Below the pieces are notes generated by a model. That model searched no databases. It was given only the letters and a program-made list of their open reading frames with translations, and was not told where the DNA came from. A program made the position numbers and the translations under genes. From assembly GCA_017461245.1 (NCBI GenBank), contig JAFTYW010000005.1:1-45926 (forward strand): a stretch of DNA of 45,926 bases. The letters are read 5' to 3'. Shown here piece after piece: positions 43,198 to 45,926 of this stretch. The first letter of the stretch is position 1. Every line of letters begins with the position of its first letter. Source of the DNA: Oscillospiraceae bacterium. GTDB lineage: Bacteria; Bacillota; Clostridia; Oscillospirales; Ruminococcaceae.

Positions 43198-43887
43198 ATG
43201 AAATTTTCAAGATTTTTACTTGTACTTTTGATTTTTGCGGCGGCAGTTACTGCCGCCGTTAATATTTTCCGCGATAACGATGTGGGTGTAACTGTAAGCA
43301 GAGTAAAAACGCAGGAATATGCGCCGTATCTTATCCTAAGCGGCAGCATTTCCGAAACCGACTATGTGGAGGCGAGCACAGGCGCAGTCAAAACCGATGC
43401 AATGCTTGTGGCGGTGCTTGTAAGCGAGTCCAAGATAAGCTCTGTAAAAGAGGGACAAAGGGCAGAAATAACGGGCGATGGATTTGAAAACAAAAGCTAT
43501 ACCGCTTATGTTTCCTCTATTGGTAAAACGGCAAAAAAGGTTACTGTAGGCAGTAGTAAAATAGTTGTTGTTGACGTAGTTCTCGAAATCGAAAACCCCG
43601 ACGACGCCTTGAAATCGGGCTTTACCGCCAAGGTAAAGCTTTTTACAGACGATGCAAGAAATGTAACCGTGCTTCCGTATTCCGCCGTAATGCAGGACGA
43701 GGTCGGCGAGTATGTTTACCTTTACAGTAACGGAAAGGCCGTTAGAACAAACGTAAAAACGGGCGGCGAGCTTGCGAACGGCTATGAGGTATTAAGTGGA
43801 GTAGATGCAGGCGACTTTGTTATAACCTCGCCGCTTGAGATAGGAAGTAGCTCTGCTTCTGTTTTTGTAGAAAAGCAGGAGGACTAA
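43198..43887 (+). CDS. Membrane-fusion (HlyD/RND-adaptor-like) protein, short form
   Basis: A 229-aa protein with an N-terminal membrane anchor (about residues 5-21) and beta-barrel/membrane-proximal domains of the periplasmic-adaptor family (KEGQRAEIT, SGFTAKVKLF, VLPYSAVMQD, VLSGVDAGDFVIT). The lipoyl and helical hairpin parts are nearly absent, so it is a short form as seen with MacB/YknZ-type exporters of Gram-positives. AGAGG precedes the ATG. It is one base from the permease gene and surely works with it. Confidence 0.82.
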   Translation: MKFSRFLLVLLIFAAAVTAAVNIFRDNDVGVTVSRVKTQEYAPYLILSGSISETDYVEASTGAVKTDAMLVAVLVSESKISSVKEGQRAEITGDGFENKSYTAYVSSIGKTAKKVTVGSSKIVVVDVVLEIENPDDALKSGFTAKVKLFTDDARNVTVLPYSAVMQDEVGEYVYLYSNGKAVRTNVKTGGELANGYEVLSGVDAGDFVITSPLEIGSSSASVFVEKQED

Positions 43888-43888
43888 A

Positions 43889-45067
43889 ATGAATTTGCTT
43901 TTTTCGGTCTTAAAAGGCTTTAAAAGAAGAAAATCAAACCTCTTGTTTCCTGTTATCAGCGTTGCGGTGGGCGTAATGCTTGTGGTGCTTGTATCGAGCG
44001 TCGGTGCAGTCGGCAAAAACGCCGTGCTTTCTGAAATGTCGGGTCTGGGACTGGGTGGAATTATGGTTTCCTCAAAAGAGGGAATAAGTCTGCTTACAAC
44101 AAATGAGCTTGAAACTGTGAGGGAGTGTAGCTGTGTTTCGGCGGCTACCCCGATCGTTTACGGCTATAGCCAGATAGAAAGTGTAAATAAAAGCGAAAAA
44201 TGTCTTTTGTGGGGTAGCGATGACGCTACTGATGAAATAATGAATCTTCCGACGGTTTACGGCAGGGGAATTTCAAAGGGTGATGTAGCATCTCAAAATA
44301 GAGTCTGCCTTGTGGATAGCTCATTTGCAAAGCAGAACTACGGCAGGGAAAACATAGTCGGCAAAAAAATTCACCTAAACATTTCTGAAAATGCCGAGTA
44401 TTTTACGGTGATCGGCGTTATAGACGGCGAAAACAGCCTTATTAAGTCGGTGGTTTCTGAATATATCCCTTGCTTTGTCTATGTTCCGTACAGCATTTTT
44501 GAAAGCGTCGGCGGCGAGTATTTTTTCAGCAATATCGCAGTTAACGTAAAGGAAACTGTTGATTTCCCATCAGCCGAGGCGCAAATCAAGGTGGCGCTTT
44601 CAGAAAGCGGCGCTATTGAGGACGGATACAAGGTAAAAAATATGTTCAGTCACACCCAGACCATAGAAAAGATATTTAATATCGTAACGATAATTCTCTC
44701 GGGAATTGCCGCCATTTCGCTTGTCGTTTCGGGAATGTCTGTTATGACAGTTATGCTCTATTCGGTCGGCGAGCGAAAGCATGAGATCGGCATAAAAAAG
44801 GCAATAGGAGCATCTTTTTCTGATATAATGTTTGAGTTTTTGCTGGAATCTGTTATAATAACCTTGTTGGGCTGTGCTCTTGGTGTTATTATAGGACTGC
44901 TCGCCTCTTTTATAGGCTGCGTTGCGCTAAATCTGCCGCTTACCTTTGATGCGGGAATGATTGGTGTCTGCGCGGTTGTAACAGCACTTTTCGGTCTTGT
45001 TTTCGGCATATACCCCGCGCAGAGCGCCGCAAGGCTCGACCCCGTAGACGCCCTCAGACAAAAATAA
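43889..45067 (+). CDS. MacB/FtsX-type ABC exporter permease
   Basis: A 392-aa permease with the MacB layout: one N-terminal membrane segment (about 20-42), a large extracellular MacB periplasmic-core-like domain, and three C-terminal membrane segments (about 260-385) forming the FtsX domain, with GERKHEIGIKKAIGAS and the ending PAQSAARLDPVDALRQ typical of the family. GGAGG precedes the ATG. The expected ATP-binding subunit is not in the window on either side, although MFP-ATPase-permease is the usual order. Confidence 0.9.
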   Translation: MNLLFSVLKGFKRRKSNLLFPVISVAVGVMLVVLVSSVGAVGKNAVLSEMSGLGLGGIMVSSKEGISLLTTNELETVRECSCVSAATPIVYGYSQIESVNKSEKCLLWGSDDATDEIMNLPTVYGRGISKGDVASQNRVCLVDSSFAKQNYGRENIVGKKIHLNISENAEYFTVIGVIDGENSLIKSVVSEYIPCFVYVPYSIFESVGGEYFFSNIAVNVKETVDFPSAEAQIKVALSESGAIEDGYKVKNMFSHTQTIEKIFNIVTIILSGIAAISLVVSGMSVMTVMLYSVGERKHEIGIKKAIGASFSDIMFEFLLESVIITLLGCALGVIIGLLASFIGCVALNLPLTFDAGMIGVCAVVTALFGLVFGIYPAQSAARLDPVDALRQK

Positions 45068-45077
45068 GGAGAAAACT

Positions 45078-45818
45078 ATGGATATTATGATCCCTAATCT
45101 GCCTCAGAATAAAGTGACTCTGTTCGCGGTAGCAGAGGGCTTTGACACGCTCTCAGACGCTCTTAAAGCGTTTGGGGCAGAGGTGATAACAGTAAAAAGG
45201 GATAGCACCTTTGAGAGCTGCGAGAGCAACCACCCCGATATGCACATTCACCATCTGGGCGGCAAAAAGGTGCTGCTTTACCGCGAGGACGAGTATCTTT
45301 GTAAAGAGCTTGTAAAACGAGGCTTTGAGGTGGTTTTCGCGGCAGAGAAAAAGCAGGGTAAATACCCCAAATCTGCCGCCCTTAATGCCTGTCGTATAGG
45401 GAATATCCTCTTGTGCAATGAAAAGGCGCTCGAGCCAAATCTGCGCCTTTACGCCGAGCAAAACGGTGTTGAAATAGTGCCTTGCCGCCAAGGCTATGCA
45501 AGATGCTCGACCTGTGTTGTGTCAGAAAACGCGGTCATAACCTCAGATGCATCTGTAGCAAAGGCTCTAAAGGGCAGGGTGGACCTTCTTGAGATATCAA
45601 AAGGTCAAATAAAGCTTGGTGGCAGCTATGACGGCTTTATAGGCGGCTGCAGCTCTATGATTGACAAAAATGCGCTCGCCTTTTTTGGCGATATAACGCG
45701 GCATAGCGACTACATAAATATAAAGAGCTTTCTTGAAAATCACTCGGTTTTGCCCGTTGTTTTATGCGGCGGGGAGCTAATCGACGTTGGAACCTTTATT
45801 CCGCTTAAAACAAAATAA
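45078..45818 (+). CDS. Conserved protein resembling the GME-fold (guanidino-modifying enzyme) family
   Basis: A 246-aa soluble protein without signal peptide. Motifs such as CRQGYARCSTCVVSENA, the ITSD stretch, and GGSYDGFIGGCSSMID recall the clostridial GME-fold group (DUF6873-like), distant kin of arginine deiminase and dimethylarginine hydrolase. I am fairly but not fully sure of that link. Cysteines at CSTC and GGCSS are candidates for a nucleophile; catalysis is unproved. AAGGAG precedes the ATG, 10 bases after the permease stop, so it is likely part of the exporter operon. Confidence 0.7.
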   Translation: MDIMIPNLPQNKVTLFAVAEGFDTLSDALKAFGAEVITVKRDSTFESCESNHPDMHIHHLGGKKVLLYREDEYLCKELVKRGFEVVFAAEKKQGKYPKSAALNACRIGNILLCNEKALEPNLRLYAEQNGVEIVPCRQGYARCSTCVVSENAVITSDASVAKALKGRVDLLEISKGQIKLGGSYDGFIGGCSSMIDKNALAFFGDITRHSDYINIKSFLENHSVLPVVLCGGELIDVGTFIPLKTK

Positions 45819-45836
45819 AATATTTTACAAAAACAC

Positions 45837-45865
45837 TTGATTTTTTTTATGCAATATGTTAAGAT
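45837..45865 (+). promoter_or_regulatory. Extended -10 promoter at the right edge
   Basis: TTGATT (45837-45842), 17-base spacer, TAAGAT (45860-45865) preceded by TGT (extended -10). It starts a transcript near 45870-45872 that leaves the window. Confidence 0.75.
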
Positions 45866-45869
45866 ATAA

Positions 45870-45926
45870 GGGCATTTGAGTTTCCGCGCGCAAGCGTGGG
45901 GGTTAATGCTTGACCATGTGTCACGA
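45870..45926 (+). ncRNA. 5' part of an unidentified structured RNA or mRNA leader (runs off the window)
   Basis: Directly after the promoter the sequence GGGCATTTGAG can fold: GCATT (45872-45876 region) pairs with AATGC further on, enclosing CCGCGC-GCAA-GCGTGG, a hairpin capped by a GNRA tetraloop; a TGAC/GTCA hairpin follows. No start codon with a ribosome binding site appears. It does not look like tmRNA, SRP RNA, RNase P RNA or a riboswitch that I know. It could be a 6S-like RNA, a leader, or a new RNA; only the first 55 or so bases are visible. Confidence 0.4.

Noticed and set aside
43081-43200. Promoters in the A/T-rich gap between the Cys-rich gene and the membrane-fusion gene
   Set aside because: Several TATAAT-like strings exist, but none has a credible -35 at 16-18 bases on either strand.

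Overview
The window looks like a contiguous piece of chromosome from a spore-forming, low-to-moderate G+C Firmicute, most likely class Clostridia (Ruminococcaceae/Oscillospirales-like). The basis is gene content and order: a PolC-type replicative polymerase, MurA with the YycJ/YabB/RsmI trio, the YabO-YabP-YabQ-DivIC-YabR sporulation/division cluster, a CwlD-like amidase, strong AGGAGG-type ribosome binding sites, several TTG/GTG starts, and textbook sigma-A promoters (TTGnnn, 17 nt, TATAAT). I see no rRNA or tRNA gene, CRISPR array, transposase, prophage or plasmid gene. Nearly all genes are core housekeeping genes and no intergenic gap exceeds about 260 bases.

Layout. 1-200: the start of rpsB leaves the window on the minus strand, preceded by a structured leader and a strong promoter. 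300-6700: an orphan small gene; murA (peptidoglycan precursor); then the tightly coupled set yycJ-yabB-rsmI-transglutaminase-like lipoprotein; then a membrane-anchored SLAP-like protein. 6700-11600: a small glycine-rich protein, trmL, the glycolytic cluster pgk-tpiA-gpmI, and a tiny acidic Cys-rich membrane protein with its own promoter and terminator. 11600-15000: a short MITE-like inverted repeat and a minus-strand operon ligA-comEA-mtnN. 15000-22800: recJ-rel-dtd-MBL hydrolase-hemZ-nucleoside kinase, many with overlapping stop/start codons. 22800-27400: zinc-ribbon protein, SpoVB/YabM-like flippase, hup, and the yabO/yabP/yabQ/divIC/yabR cluster. 27400-40740: an rRNA methyltransferase, a band-7 (SPFH) protein, then the conserved pyrH-frr-uppS-cdsA-dxr-rseP-ispG-polC run and a membrane protein. 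40740-45926: a CwlD-like amidase, radA, a convergent Cys-rich mini-gene, a membrane-fusion protein plus FtsX/MacB-type permease with no ATPase beside them, a protein that looks like a guanidino-modifying-enzyme (GME) fold family, and a strong promoter starting a structured RNA that runs off the end.

How the genes work together. The cell-envelope theme is strong: MurA, UppS, CdsA, Dxr and IspG feed lipid carrier and peptidoglycan synthesis; the flippase, DivIC, YabP, YabQ and CwlD act in septation or spore-envelope formation. RNA modification and translation quality genes are scattered throughout (RsmI, YabB, TrmL, RlmL-like, Dtd, YabO/RqcP, YabR, Frr, RpsB). LigA, RecJ, RadA, HU, ComEA and PolC handle DNA replication, repair and uptake. 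Nothing here is a clearly new large system. The best leads are small: several RNA hairpins placed on ribosome binding sites or between co-transcribed genes, unknown Cys-rich mini-proteins, the ATPase-less exporter pair with its GME-like neighbour, and the unidentified RNA at the right edge.
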